From positions 310,001-374,000 of the forward strand of contig JBFWQA010000002.1 in assembly GCA_050249695.1 (NCBI GenBank): a DNA stretch of 64,000 nucleotides, given 5' to 3'. This document shows, in pieces, positions 34,299 through 43,156 of this stretch. Position numbers and translations under genes: made by a program. The number at the start of each line of letters is the position of its first letter. Position 1 is the stretch's first letter. The notes below the pieces were generated by a model, which saw only the letters and a program-made list of their open reading frames with translations, was not told the DNA's origin and ran no database searches. The stretch comes from JACKJP01 sp050249695 (GTDB lineage: Bacteria; Pseudomonadota; Alphaproteobacteria; Rhizobiales; Tepidamorphaceae).

Positions 34299-35843
34299 AT
34301 GTATTATCAATGGTATGAGCTTACCCACGCGGCGCTGAGCCCGGTTCGCGCGATCGCGGATGCGACGCGACTTTACTATAAGAACCCGCTCAATCCCGTG
34401 ACGCATACCGGTTTCGGCCGCTCGGTCGCAGCCTCGATGGAACTCTTCGAGCGGATGACGCGGCGCTACGGCAAGCCCTCATTCGGCATCGACAGCGTCG
34501 TCAGCGGCGGCACGCGGGTGAAGGTCAAGGAAGAGGTCGTCTGGCAGCGCCCCTTCTGCAGCCTGCTGCATTTCTCCAAGTCCCTGCCCGGCGGACGGTC
34601 CGCGGGACCGAAGCTGCTGATCGTCGCGCCGATGTCGGGCCACTATGCGACGCTGCTGCGCGGCACCGTGGAAGACATGCTGCCCAATCACGACGTCTAC
34701 ATCACCGACTGGATGGACGCGCGGATGGTGCCGCTCGACCAGGGCCGGTTCGATCTTGACGATTATATCGACTATGTCATTTCCATCCTGCATTTCCTTG
34801 GCGGCGACACCAATGTGATGGCCGTATGCCAGCCCTCCGTGCCGGTACTGGCCGCCGTCGGCGTGATGGAGGGCCGCGACGACCCGTATACGCCGCAATC
34901 CATGGTGCTGATGGGAGGCCCGATCGATACGAGGCGCAATCCGACGGCGGTCAACAAGCTCGCCGAGAGTCACGACATCGACTGGTTCCGCCGCAACGTC
35001 GTCATGACGGTTCCATGGCCGCATCCGGGCTTCATGCGCGAGGTCTATCCCGGCTTCCTGCAACTCTCCGGCTTCATGAGCATGAATCTCGACCGGCATG
35101 TCGAGGCGCATCAGGACATGTTCCAGCATCTCGTCGAAGGCGACGGCGATTCGGCCGAAAAGCATCGTGATTTCTACGACGAATATCTGGCGGTGATGGA
35201 TCTGACCGCCGAATTCTACCTGCAAACCGTCGAAACCGTCTTCATCGAGCACGCGCTGCCCAAGGGCGAAATGCTGCATCGCGGCGTTCCCGTCGATCTG
35301 TCGAAAATCAGGAACTGCGCGCTGATGACCGTGGAAGGCGAGCGGGACGATATCTCCGGCCTCGGCCAGACAAAGGCGGCGCACGATCTGTGCCCCAACA
35401 TTCCCGAGGATCGCAAGGTCCACTACATGCAGCCGAAAGTCGGGCACTACGGCGTCTTCAACGGCTCGCGCTTCCGTGCCGAGATCGCGCCGCGCATCAG
35501 CGATTTCATCCTGTCCACGCAGCCGCGCCGCGCGCTCGCCCGTTCGATCGCGAAGGTCACCTCGGCGCTGACGCCGAAACAGGCCGCCGCGCCCGCCACT
35601 GCGGCGAAGCCGAAAGCCTCCAGCAGCAACGGCGCCGGCCTTGCCGACGATCTGACCCGGATCGCGGGGATCGGCCCGAAGCTCGCCGAACTGCTGAAAT
35701 CGAAGGGAATTGAGCATTTCGCGCAGATCGCGGCGCTGGACGACGAGGCGGTCGCCAGGCTCGATTCAGAGCTCAATTTCAAGGGCCGCATCACGCGCGA
35801 CAAATGGGTCGCGCAGGCGCGCCGGTTGGTGGAAAACCACTAG
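34299..35843 (+). CDS. phaZ: Intracellular PHA depolymerase with C-terminal HhH domain
   Basis: 514 residues. The depolymerase begins MYYQWYELTHAAL and has the lipase-like box VCQPS with Cys177 as likely nucleophile, as in Ralstonia PhaZ1, and KVGHYGVFNGSRF near its end holding the histidine. It mobilises stored polyhydroxyalkanoate. After an Ala/Lys linker, residues 448-514 form a helix-hairpin-helix domain (LTRIAGIGPKLAELLKSKGI...) of the kind appended to NuoE and L21 in alphaproteobacteria. ATG chosen at the conserved MYYQ. Confidence 0.9.
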   Translation: MYYQWYELTHAALSPVRAIADATRLYYKNPLNPVTHTGFGRSVAASMELFERMTRRYGKPSFGIDSVVSGGTRVKVKEEVVWQRPFCSLLHFSKSLPGGRSAGPKLLIVAPMSGHYATLLRGTVEDMLPNHDVYITDWMDARMVPLDQGRFDLDDYIDYVISILHFLGGDTNVMAVCQPSVPVLAAVGVMEGRDDPYTPQSMVLMGGPIDTRRNPTAVNKLAESHDIDWFRRNVVMTVPWPHPGFMREVYPGFLQLSGFMSMNLDRHVEAHQDMFQHLVEGDGDSAEKHRDFYDEYLAVMDLTAEFYLQTVETVFIEHALPKGEMLHRGVPVDLSKIRNCALMTVEGERDDISGLGQTKAAHDLCPNIPEDRKVHYMQPKVGHYGVFNGSRFRAEIAPRISDFILSTQPRRALARSIAKVTSALTPKQAAAPATAAKPKASSSNGAGLADDLTRIAGIGPKLAELLKSKGIEHFAQIAALDDEAVARLDSELNFKGRITRDKWVAQARRLVENH

Positions 35844-35905
35844 GCGCCACAGCGGCCCCCGGTCCGCAACCGGGCTGGCGGACGCGGACGATCCGCGGCC
35901 GAGCA

Positions 35906-36805
35906 CTATTCCTTCCGGGTCATTTCTTCCAGCGTGCCATGCGTGACGCGGATCAGATTCTTGATGCCGGCTGTCTGGCGGCTGGCATCCCATACGAGCG
36001 AAAAGGGCATCGCAATCGGAGGATCGCCGAGGCGCCTGAGATGAATTCCATCCGGCGCCATTCTTTCAAGCGTCGCCGAAAGAAAGCTGATCCCGACGCC
36101 AGCCGATACCATCGTCAGGAATACCGAGGGGCGCGATGCCCGGGCGGCGATCGTCGGCTCGACGCCATGACTGGCACAGGCTGCAAGGATAAACTCCGCC
36201 GACCAGCTGCCGGGATTGGGCAGGATCAGCGGCTGATCCTTCAGATCCTCGACCATCAGCACATCCTTGCCTGCCAGCTTGCTGTCGGGCGGCAGACAGC
36301 ACACGATCGGATCATGCAGCACGTGGAGGAAAGATATCTTCGGATTGTCAGGTGGATTGGGGACGAAGACACAGTCGAGCGCATTGTCCATCAGCGCCGC
36401 CTCGGCACCGTTGGATGACTGCTCGAACAGGCTAGTCTCGATATCGGGATGCTGCCGCCGGAAATTCTGGATGATGCGCGACATGGGCGTGTTGAGCGCC
36501 ATCGCCGAGTAGCCGACCCGCAGCCGCTCCCGGGCGTCTCCGCTGGCCTGGCGTGTTCTGTCGACGATGCGCACGACTTGATCGAGAAGACCGGGCAACT
36601 CCTCGCGCAATACCTCGCCCGCCATCGTCAGCCTGACGTGACGGCGGCTGCGGTCGAACAGCCGGACCCCCAGAACATCCTCGAGCCGCAGAATCTGCTC
36701 GCTCAGAGACGACTGGGATATGTGGGCCCGCATCGCGGCGCGGCTGAAATTGAGTTCCTCGGCGAGAAACTTGAAATTGCGCAGATGGCGCAGTTCCACG
36801 CTCAA
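35906..36805 (-). CDS. LysR-family transcriptional regulator
   Basis: 299 residues. N-terminal winged HTH (LRHLRNFKFLAEELNFSRAAMRAHISQSSLSEQILRLED, split across about residues 5-42) and a two-lobed effector domain. Start is TTG at 36803-36805 with AAGGGG upstream; a GTG two codons later is possible. It is divergent from the TRAP operon and a 21 bp palindrome with LysR geometry lies 25 bp upstream, so it probably regulates that operon and itself in response to the transported substrate. Confidence 0.9.
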   Translation of the reverse strand: MSVELRHLRNFKFLAEELNFSRAAMRAHISQSSLSEQILRLEDVLGVRLFDRSRRHVRLTMAGEVLREELPGLLDQVVRIVDRTRQASGDARERLRVGYSAMALNTPMSRIIQNFRRQHPDIETSLFEQSSNGAEAALMDNALDCVFVPNPPDNPKISFLHVLHDPIVCCLPPDSKLAGKDVLMVEDLKDQPLILPNPGSWSAEFILAACASHGVEPTIAARASRPSVFLTMVSAGVGISFLSATLERMAPDGIHLRRLGDPPIAMPFSLVWDASRQTAGIKNLIRVTHGTLEEMTRKE

Positions 36806-37157
36806 GAAATACCCCTTTGCCCCTCATCGCCTTATCGGATTATCCGATAAGTCTTACACCTGAATCCCGAATACGCAAAGCCTAGGCGCCGCAAATCGGC
36901 GCGTGCTATCCGTCTGAGATAAGAAACATGACGTAGCGAACGATAAGCCTGCGTCATAAAAATGCAGTGTCTCAGCTGCGCGGACGGGGGAGAGAAATCA
37001 ACCACATCAGACACAGCGAATCTGGACCGCCCGCAATCACGGCGTGGCGCTGGACGGCTCGCATTCCAACGACAAGGGCAGCGTCGCCGCGATCAATCGC
37101 TTCTGCCGATCAACAAAGGTGGTGCCGCCGAAAAGAGAAACCATCCTGGAGGAAACC
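36806..37157. promoter_or_regulatory. Divergent LysR / TRAP control region
   Basis: 352 bp without a gene. It holds the palindrome at 36831-36851 and two further GATAAG half-sites (36918-36923 and, as CGATAAG, 36941-36947). Short open frames after 36962 show no homology. I cannot place the dctP promoter with confidence. The dctP SD GGAGG is at 37148-37152. Confidence 0.6.
36831..36851. promoter_or_regulatory. LysR-type operator palindrome
   Basis: Perfect inverted repeat: CTTATCGGA, TTA, TCCGATAAG. Inside it ATC-N9-GAT gives the T-N11-A spacing of LysR recognition sites. It lies just upstream of the LysR start and within the shared divergent promoter. Confidence 0.75.
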
Positions 37158-38204
37158 ATGAAGAGATCACTCAAGATTGCCTCGATCGTACTCGGCCTCG
37201 GTCTGGTCGCCACCGGTACGGCGACGGCTCAGGACAAGAAAGTCACCCTGCAGCTCGCTGGAAGCTATCCTGCGCCGACGAGCATTCTCGGCCCCGCACA
37301 GGAGCGGCTGGTCAAGCAGATCGAGGCGCTCTCCGGCGGTTCCATCGATGTGGAGCTCTTCGCGCCCGGCGCGCTGCTTCCACCAAAGGAGTATTTCGAC
37401 GCCGTCAGCAGCGGTGCGCTCGACGCCGCGTTCACCGACAGTCTGATCTGGGCCGGCAAGGATATCGGCTTCACCCTGTTCACCAACGTCCCCTTCGGAC
37501 CGGGCGCGCCCGAATATCTCGCCTGGATGAAGCAGGGCGGCGGCGAAGAGATGATGAAGGCACTCTACGGCAAGTATAATATCGTCAGCATGGTCTGCGG
37601 CTTCCTGTCAGCAGAGGGCGGCGGGTGGTTCCGCGAGCCGATCGAATCCGTCGACGATCTCAAAGGTCTCAAATTCCGCATCGGCGGACTGGGCGGCAAC
37701 GTCATGGAGAAACTCGGGGCTTCAACCCAGAACATCAGCCCCGGCGAACTGCTGCAGGCACTGCAGCTGGGAACGGTCGACGCGGCGGAATTCTCCATGC
37801 CCTCCATCGACAAGTCGCTCGGCTTCCAGACGGTGGCGAAATACTACTACTTCCCCGGCTGGCAGGCACAGTCCAGCTTCCCGGTTCTGTTGATCTCCAA
37901 GGCCAAGTGGGAGTCGTTCTCCGACCAGCAGAAGGCCGCCGTTCAGGCGACATGCGACGAGAGCACAATGGCCATGCTGACCGAGGGCGAGGCACTCCAG
38001 CCGAAAGCGCTCGCGGAAATCGCAGCGGCAGGAGTTGAGATCAGGGAATATCCCGCCGACGTACTCGCCGCCCTCAAGGCCAAATGGGAGGAGGTCGCCG
38101 CGGAGCAGGCGCAGAAGAGCGAGACCTTCAAGAAAGCCTGGGACTCCTACTCCGCCTTCCGCAAGCAGTACGCGCTCTGGGGCAAGATCAGCCCGGTGAA
38201 ATGA
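37158..38204 (+). CDS. dctP: TRAP transporter solute-binding protein, TakP-like
   Basis: 348 residues. Signal peptide MKRSLKIASIVLGLGLVATG with cleavage after ATAQ. DctP fold: FRIGGLGGNVMEKLGA carries the substrate-carboxylate arginine. QLGTVDAAEFSMP...GFQTVAKYYYFPGW resembles TakP, the 2-oxoacid binder of Rhodobacter, suggesting a mono-carboxylate such as a keto or hydroxy acid. TGGAGGAAACC before the ATG is a strong RBS. First gene of the dctPQM operon. Confidence 0.92.
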   Translation: MKRSLKIASIVLGLGLVATGTATAQDKKVTLQLAGSYPAPTSILGPAQERLVKQIEALSGGSIDVELFAPGALLPPKEYFDAVSSGALDAAFTDSLIWAGKDIGFTLFTNVPFGPGAPEYLAWMKQGGGEEMMKALYGKYNIVSMVCGFLSAEGGGWFREPIESVDDLKGLKFRIGGLGGNVMEKLGASTQNISPGELLQALQLGTVDAAEFSMPSIDKSLGFQTVAKYYYFPGWQAQSSFPVLLISKAKWESFSDQQKAAVQATCDESTMAMLTEGEALQPKALAEIAAAGVEIREYPADVLAALKAKWEEVAAEQAQKSETFKKAWDSYSAFRKQYALWGKISPVK

Positions 38205-38276
38205 CCGACCGGCCCCGGACCCGTCAGTCCGGGGCCGCCGACCACTGCGCGAAGCGAACGACAGGTGTCCTTTCAG

Positions 38277-38837
38277 ATGTCTCCCGCCCCGAGCCCGCTG
38301 ATGATGATCAGCCGATGGATTGACGCCTGGCTCCGCGCCGTCGCGCACTTCTTTTCATGGACGCTGCTGGCCCTCGTCTTCGTCGTCTGCCTGGATGTCG
38401 TCACCCGCAAGATCGGCTGGCAGGTGCCGGCCTTGGGTTCGACGAGGCTGCAGGAACTGGAGTGGCATCTGCAGGCGATCCTGTTCTGCGCCTGGATCGG
38501 CTATGCCTATACGCGCGATGCGCATATCAGAGTCGACGTGCTGACCAGCGGCCTCAGTCACCGGACCAAATGCAAGATCGAGATCGCGGGCTGCCTTTTG
38601 CTGGCGCTTCCCTATCTCCTCGTCGCGCTGCCTTACGCGCACCAGTTCATGATGGTTTCGTTCCATCAGGGCGAGGGATCGCCAAACAGCACCGGCCTTC
38701 CCTACCGCTGGATCGTCAAGGCGGCCCTCTATGCCGCGTTCTGGGGCCTTATGCTCGCCAACATCTCCGTTCTCCTCAAGAACGTCGCACTGCTGCGCAC
38801 CGGCGATACCGCGACCCGGGAGACAGCCGATGCTTAG
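38277..38837 (+). CDS. dctQ: TRAP transporter small membrane subunit
   Basis: About 186-residue four-helix membrane protein: FFSWTLLALVFVVCLDVVTRK, LEWHLQAILFCAWIGYAYTRDAHIRVDVL (the conserved DctQ loop), a third helix and a fourth at the end. It joins the binding protein cycle to DctM. The start is uncertain: ATG 38277, GTG 38265 or ATG 38301. Overlaps dctM by 8 bp. Confidence 0.88.
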   Translation: MSPAPSPLMMISRWIDAWLRAVAHFFSWTLLALVFVVCLDVVTRKIGWQVPALGSTRLQELEWHLQAILFCAWIGYAYTRDAHIRVDVLTSGLSHRTKCKIEIAGCLLLALPYLLVALPYAHQFMMVSFHQGEGSPNSTGLPYRWIVKAALYAAFWGLMLANISVLLKNVALLRTGDTATRETADA

Positions 38838-40212
38838 CTTCCTCGCAGAGACGCTGCCCCTGTGGATGTTCGCCGTCATGGTCTTCGGGCTGTTCACGGG
38901 CTACCCCGTCGCCTTCGTCCTCGGCGCGGTCGGCATCCTGTTCGGCTTCATCGGAATCGCCATGGGCGAATTCCATTTGATCCAGTTCATGAACCTCCTG
39001 CCGCGAATCTACCGGCAGGCGGTCGAGAACGAAGTCTTCGTCGCCATTCCCCTCTTCATCTTCATGGGCTCGATCCTGCAGAAGAGCCGCGTCGCGGAGG
39101 ATCTGCTCCTGTCCCTGCAGGCGATCCTGGGAGGTTTTCGCGGCGGCCTTGCCGTCGCCGTCATCCTCGTCGGGACTGTCCTCGCAGCGATGACCGGGAT
39201 GATCGGCGCGTCGGTCGTCGTCATCAGCATCATCGCCCTGCCGCTGATGCTCAGCCGCAAATACAGCCCGGAGATCAGCACCGGTTCCGTCGCGGCCGCC
39301 GGAACGCTCGGCATCCTGATCCCGCCCAGCATCATGCTGGTGGTCATGGGCGACATGCTGCAGACATCCGTCGCCGCGCTCTTTGCCGGCGCCATCCTTC
39401 CCGGCCTGCTTCTGGCGAGCCTCTATGTGATCTACCTGCTGATTCTCGGTTTCGTGAAGCCGAGTGTCGGCCCGGCGACACCGCCGGAGGAGAACGCCTT
39501 CCGCAGCGGCGCTGCGTTCTGGTCACTTCTGAGGGCGCTGGTCCCGCCGCTGCTGCTCATCCTCATCGTGCTCGGGTCGATCTATGGCGGGTTTGCCACA
39601 CCGACCGAAGCCGCGGGCGTGGGCTGTCTCGGCGCGCTGCTGCTGGCGGCTTTCAAGCGGACGGTCTCGTTCTCGGCACTGCGCGAAATGCTGCTCGATG
39701 CATCGCTGACCGTGGGCATGGTTTATTTCGTGATCTTCGGCGCGACCCTCTTTTCCTACGTTTTCCGCATCCTCGGCGGCGACGACGTCGTGCATTCCAT
39801 GCTCGAATCGATGGGCGTCGACACCGGTTTTCACGTGCTGATGGCGCTGATGATCGGCGTCTTTCTGCTGGGCTTCTTTTTCGACTGGCTGGAAATCTGC
39901 CTGATCGTCCTGCCGATCTTCGGACCGATTCTCGTGTCGTCCGATTTCAGTTCCTTCGTCGCCACGCCGAGCCATGTTCTCGTCTGGGCGGCCGTCGTCG
40001 TCGCCATCAACATGCAGACCTCGTTCCTGACCCCGCCCTTCGGCTTTGCCCTGTTCTACATGCGCGGCGTCGCGCCCGCCGAGATCAGCACGCTGTCGAT
40101 CTACAAGGGCGTCGTCCCCTTCATCGCGATCCAGCTCGTCGTCGTCGCCATCGCCATCGCCTTTCCCAGTCTGGTCCTCTTCCTGCCGCGGCACTGGGGA
40201 CTGCTTTTCTGA
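38830..40212 (+). CDS. dctM: TRAP transporter large permease subunit
   Basis: 460 residues, about 12 membrane helices, the Na+-coupled permease of the TRAP system. Conserved segments include AVENEVFVAIPLFIFMG, GILIPPSIMLVVMG, TPTEAAGVGCLGALL and QTSFLTPPFGFALFYMRG. GGGAG precedes the ATG at 38830, which overlaps dctQ. 59 bp before the DUF7064-type gene. Confidence 0.93.
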   Translation: MLSFLAETLPLWMFAVMVFGLFTGYPVAFVLGAVGILFGFIGIAMGEFHLIQFMNLLPRIYRQAVENEVFVAIPLFIFMGSILQKSRVAEDLLLSLQAILGGFRGGLAVAVILVGTVLAAMTGMIGASVVVISIIALPLMLSRKYSPEISTGSVAAAGTLGILIPPSIMLVVMGDMLQTSVAALFAGAILPGLLLASLYVIYLLILGFVKPSVGPATPPEENAFRSGAAFWSLLRALVPPLLLILIVLGSIYGGFATPTEAAGVGCLGALLLAAFKRTVSFSALREMLLDASLTVGMVYFVIFGATLFSYVFRILGGDDVVHSMLESMGVDTGFHVLMALMIGVFLLGFFFDWLEICLIVLPIFGPILVSSDFSSFVATPSHVLVWAAVVVAINMQTSFLTPPFGFALFYMRGVAPAEISTLSIYKGVVPFIAIQLVVVAIAIAFPSLVLFLPRHWGLLF

Positions 40213-40271
40213 CAAGATCACTCCGCCGGGGCCTCGCCACGGCAACCCTTTGAAGACCAAGGAGAAAACCC

Positions 40272-41276
40272 GTGATTACCGCCCAAGATCTCGAATATCA
40301 CTACAGCGACACCGACGATTATACCTGGGCCGAGACCTACTATCTGCCGATCTCGCTGCCCGAGGAGCGGATCTTCGGCCATGTCTATGTGTGCACACGC
40401 CCCAAGCTCGGTTCGATGTCGAACGATATACGCTTCATGGGCAGCGTCAGCGCAACCGAGTTCGAACTGCTTTACTGCGACATCGACTTCCAGCTTCCCG
40501 CCCCGGAACGCTTCTCGCACATCCAGGGACCCAACGGGCTCAGCGTGAAGGCGGTCAATCCGCCGCGCGACTACCGGATCGACTATGTCGGACGGGACGA
40601 TACGGAAATTCATGTCGACATGATCGGCATCATGCATCCCTGGGATATCCATGACAAAAGCCTGAACCCGCTCGCCGGCGGCACGCCCGAGGAGCAGCTG
40701 GCGCGCACCTCGATGGGCAGCGGCTACAAGGGCCATTTCGACATGCATTGCCGCACGAAGGGCACGGTCAAGATCCGCGGCAAGGAGTACAAGGTCGATG
40801 TCGTCGACCGCATGAACCACAGTTGGGGACCGAGGCCGGAGAAGACCGTGCCGCCGATGAACTCCTTCTGGGCGCAGTTCGGCGAGGAACTCGGGTTCCG
40901 CATCCACATGCATCTGGACCCGAACAAGCCGGCCGGAGACGATCAGAAGCTTGCCCATGGCTACCTGCTCGACAAGGGCGAGGTCTTCGCCATCATGGAC
41001 ACCAAGGTCCGCACGACGCGGCTCGGGATCGTGCCGATTTTCGTTGAGGTGCATGTCACCGACCAGCGCGGCAAGGAATATCGGCTGCGCGGCAATCCGA
41101 TCGCCGGCGCGCCCTGGAGGGCGTATTCCAATTCGGTCTGCTGGGTGGGGCTCATGGAGTGGGAAATGGGTGGCAAGATCGGCGGCGGCAGCTTTCAGGA
41201 GAACCGGGCGATCACCGTGGAGAACGAATTCCGCGGACGGCGCTTCGAGGATCGCATTCCGTACATCACGGCGTAA
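40272..41276 (+). CDS. Lipocalin-like DUF7064/DUF7065-type protein
   Basis: 334 residues, no signal peptide. Repeated short beta stretches and the HSWGPR motif in the middle (VDRMNHSWGPRPEK) recall the AttH/hydroxyneurosporene-synthase beta-barrel superfamily, in which such proteins bind or hydrate hydrophobic substrates. I think it belongs to DUF7064/DUF7065 but cannot confirm. GTG start with AAGGAG 8 nt upstream. Between TRAP and kinase genes, so probably acts on the imported compound or its product. Confidence 0.65.
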   Translation: MITAQDLEYHYSDTDDYTWAETYYLPISLPEERIFGHVYVCTRPKLGSMSNDIRFMGSVSATEFELLYCDIDFQLPAPERFSHIQGPNGLSVKAVNPPRDYRIDYVGRDDTEIHVDMIGIMHPWDIHDKSLNPLAGGTPEEQLARTSMGSGYKGHFDMHCRTKGTVKIRGKEYKVDVVDRMNHSWGPRPEKTVPPMNSFWAQFGEELGFRIHMHLDPNKPAGDDQKLAHGYLLDKGEVFAIMDTKVRTTRLGIVPIFVEVHVTDQRGKEYRLRGNPIAGAPWRAYSNSVCWVGLMEWEMGGKIGGGSFQENRAITVENEFRGRRFEDRIPYITA

Positions 41277-41308
41277 CCGTCCACCCCATCAGGAAATGGT
41301 GATCATAC

Positions 41309-42580
41309 ATGACAGGTGCAGTTAAGACGGCGGGATCGGGCAGGCTCGAGCCCAGGCTCTTCCTTCCCGCCGAAGATATCCGGGCCAAGCGCCAGTGGCG
41401 CGACGACCCGAGCGAAGACATCGTCGCAAGGATAAGGCAGGCGTTTCCGAGCGAGCGTGAATATGACGTGATGTTCAGCCGCAAGATGCAGCGGCGGAAT
41501 ATGGGGCCCTACCGGATCCCGACGCTCGGCGAAATGTCCGGCCATGTGCGCCATTTCCTGAACGACCATGTCGACGGTGGTTTTGAGATCGCCGATGAAG
41601 GCTGGCTGACCGGCGGCGCCTCCAAGCTTCAGTTCGGCTTTACGATGACATGGACCGAAGCCGGCAGGCGGCGCACCGAAAGGCTTGTCGTTCGCATGGA
41701 GCCGGCGGAATCGCTCAACACGACGAGCCGCGGCCGCGAATTCCAGATGATCCAGGCCATGAACGGCGTCGTCCCGGTTCCGCGCACCTACTGGATGGAT
41801 CCGCAGGGCAAATGGTTTCCCGAGCCGGCGATCATCTACGGTTTCATCACCGGGACGACCAAGCCGTCGCAGGACAAGGCCCGTGTCAGCGGCACGGGCA
41901 CGGTCTTCTCGCCGGAACTGCGCGCAAAACTCGGGCCGCAATTCACCGGGCATCTGGCCGCCATCCATTCGCATGACTACACCAGATCGAATTTCGACAT
42001 GTTCGACGTTCCCGAGCTCGGCACGACCCAGTCCGCGCTCTGGCAGCTCAACCGCGTGCTGAGGGTGTGGGAAGAAGACCGCGGCGAGGACGTTCCGCTC
42101 GTCGAGGCGGCAACGAACTGGCTGAGGGACAACCTGCCGGTGCTGGACCGCGTCAGCCCCATCCATGGCGACTATCGCAGCGGCAACTTCCTGTTCGACG
42201 AAGCCAGCGGCGAGATGACCGGCTGGCTCGACTGGGAACGCGGCTATCTCGGCGACCGGCACCGCGATCTCGCCTGGGCGACGACGCGGCTCTTCGGCAA
42301 CACGGCGGAGGACGGCAAGACGTTCCTGGTATGCGGCCTTGTGCCCGAGGAACAGTTCTACGAGGATTACGAGAGGCTTTCGGGCCTTTCGATCGATCCC
42401 AAGCGAATGCACTATTACCGCGTCTTCAACGCCTACCAGCTCGTCTGCTCGTGCCTTGGCACCAGCTATCGCGTCGTGCGGCTCGGCAAGTCGCATCAGG
42501 ACGTGCTGCTGTCCATCGTGGAGGGCGCCGCCTATCCGATCGCCGACGAATTGCTCCAGGTTCTCGAGGAGGCAAACTGA
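41309..42580 (+). CDS. APH-family phosphotransferase (small-molecule kinase)
   Basis: 423-residue kinase of the aminoglycoside-phosphotransferase fold. VVRMEPAES contains the ATP-site lysine/arginine region. The Brenner catalytic loop is HGDYRSGNF (His286, Asp288, Asn293). The metal-binding aspartate is in GWLDWERGYLGDRHRDLAW. The ACAD10/11 and LvaA kinases of this family phosphorylate hydroxyacyl-CoA. It overlaps the next gene by 1 bp. Antibiotic resistance is unlikely given the catabolic setting. Confidence 0.85.
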   Translation: MTGAVKTAGSGRLEPRLFLPAEDIRAKRQWRDDPSEDIVARIRQAFPSEREYDVMFSRKMQRRNMGPYRIPTLGEMSGHVRHFLNDHVDGGFEIADEGWLTGGASKLQFGFTMTWTEAGRRRTERLVVRMEPAESLNTTSRGREFQMIQAMNGVVPVPRTYWMDPQGKWFPEPAIIYGFITGTTKPSQDKARVSGTGTVFSPELRAKLGPQFTGHLAAIHSHDYTRSNFDMFDVPELGTTQSALWQLNRVLRVWEEDRGEDVPLVEAATNWLRDNLPVLDRVSPIHGDYRSGNFLFDEASGEMTGWLDWERGYLGDRHRDLAWATTRLFGNTAEDGKTFLVCGLVPEEQFYEDYERLSGLSIDPKRMHYYRVFNAYQLVCSCLGTSYRVVRLGKSHQDVLLSIVEGAAYPIADELLQVLEEAN

Positions 42581-43116
42581 TGGCGGACAGAACACTGGAC
42601 GGGCTGCGCGCCTGCATCACGTCGCTCACCACGATCGTCGGACCTGCCGTCGACAAGTCGGGCGACACGCTCGCCCGCGAACAGGTCGCCCTCATGGCGA
42701 AATATCTGGGCTTTCTGGTCAACCGGCTCGACTACGCAGAGCGGCGCTCCCGCTTCGAGCTGAGTGCCTACGCGGACATGGCGGACGCCATAGCGGACTG
42801 CCTGGCGGCCGGCGGCGTGAGCGACAGCGAGCTGGACGGAAGGCGCCATGATGCGCGAGCGCTTCTCGACAGCGGGGCGGGCAAGAGCGAGGTGGAGACG
42901 GCCTGCGGCAAGCTTCAGGCCGCCATCAGCCGGGTCGTCAGGGCTCTGGGCGAGCAGGGCCACCCGCTGAGACCGGAGGTCGACCGGATCGTCTTCAGGC
43001 AATCGCTGGCGATCGTGTCGCTGCAGCGGGCATGGTTCGCGCCGCAGGACTGGGAAGCGGCCGGCGTGTCGGTCCCCGATATCGACGAGATGCTGGGAAC
43101 CCGCGCAAAGGCCTGA
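42580..43116 (+). CDS. Unknown small protein coupled to the kinase
   Basis: 178 residues, mostly helical, soluble, no motif I recognise. It starts MADRTLDGLRACITSLTTIVG and has a conserved-looking LEVNRLDYAERRSRFEL-like stretch (LVNRLDYAERRSRFEL). The ATG shares its A with the kinase stop (TGATG), so the pair is translationally coupled. In levulinate degradation LvaA kinase requires a small partner, LvaB, of unknown function; this may be an analogous subunit. No homology to LvaB is claimed. Confidence 0.75.
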   Translation: MADRTLDGLRACITSLTTIVGPAVDKSGDTLAREQVALMAKYLGFLVNRLDYAERRSRFELSAYADMADAIADCLAAGGVSDSELDGRRHDARALLDSGAGKSEVETACGKLQAAISRVVRALGEQGHPLRPEVDRIVFRQSLAIVSLQRAWFAPQDWEAAGVSVPDIDEMLGTRAKA

Positions 43117-43156
43117 GAGAGTAGCGCCGGACGCCGAATCGACGCACCATCCGCGC

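Noticed and set aside
36962..37157. Small gene between LysR and dctP
   Set aside because: Open frame without an RBS or homology; the dctP signal peptide begins clearly at 37158.
41309..42580. Aminoglycoside resistance gene
   Set aside because: APH fold is shared by many metabolic kinases; context is a catabolic TRAP operon with no mobile element.
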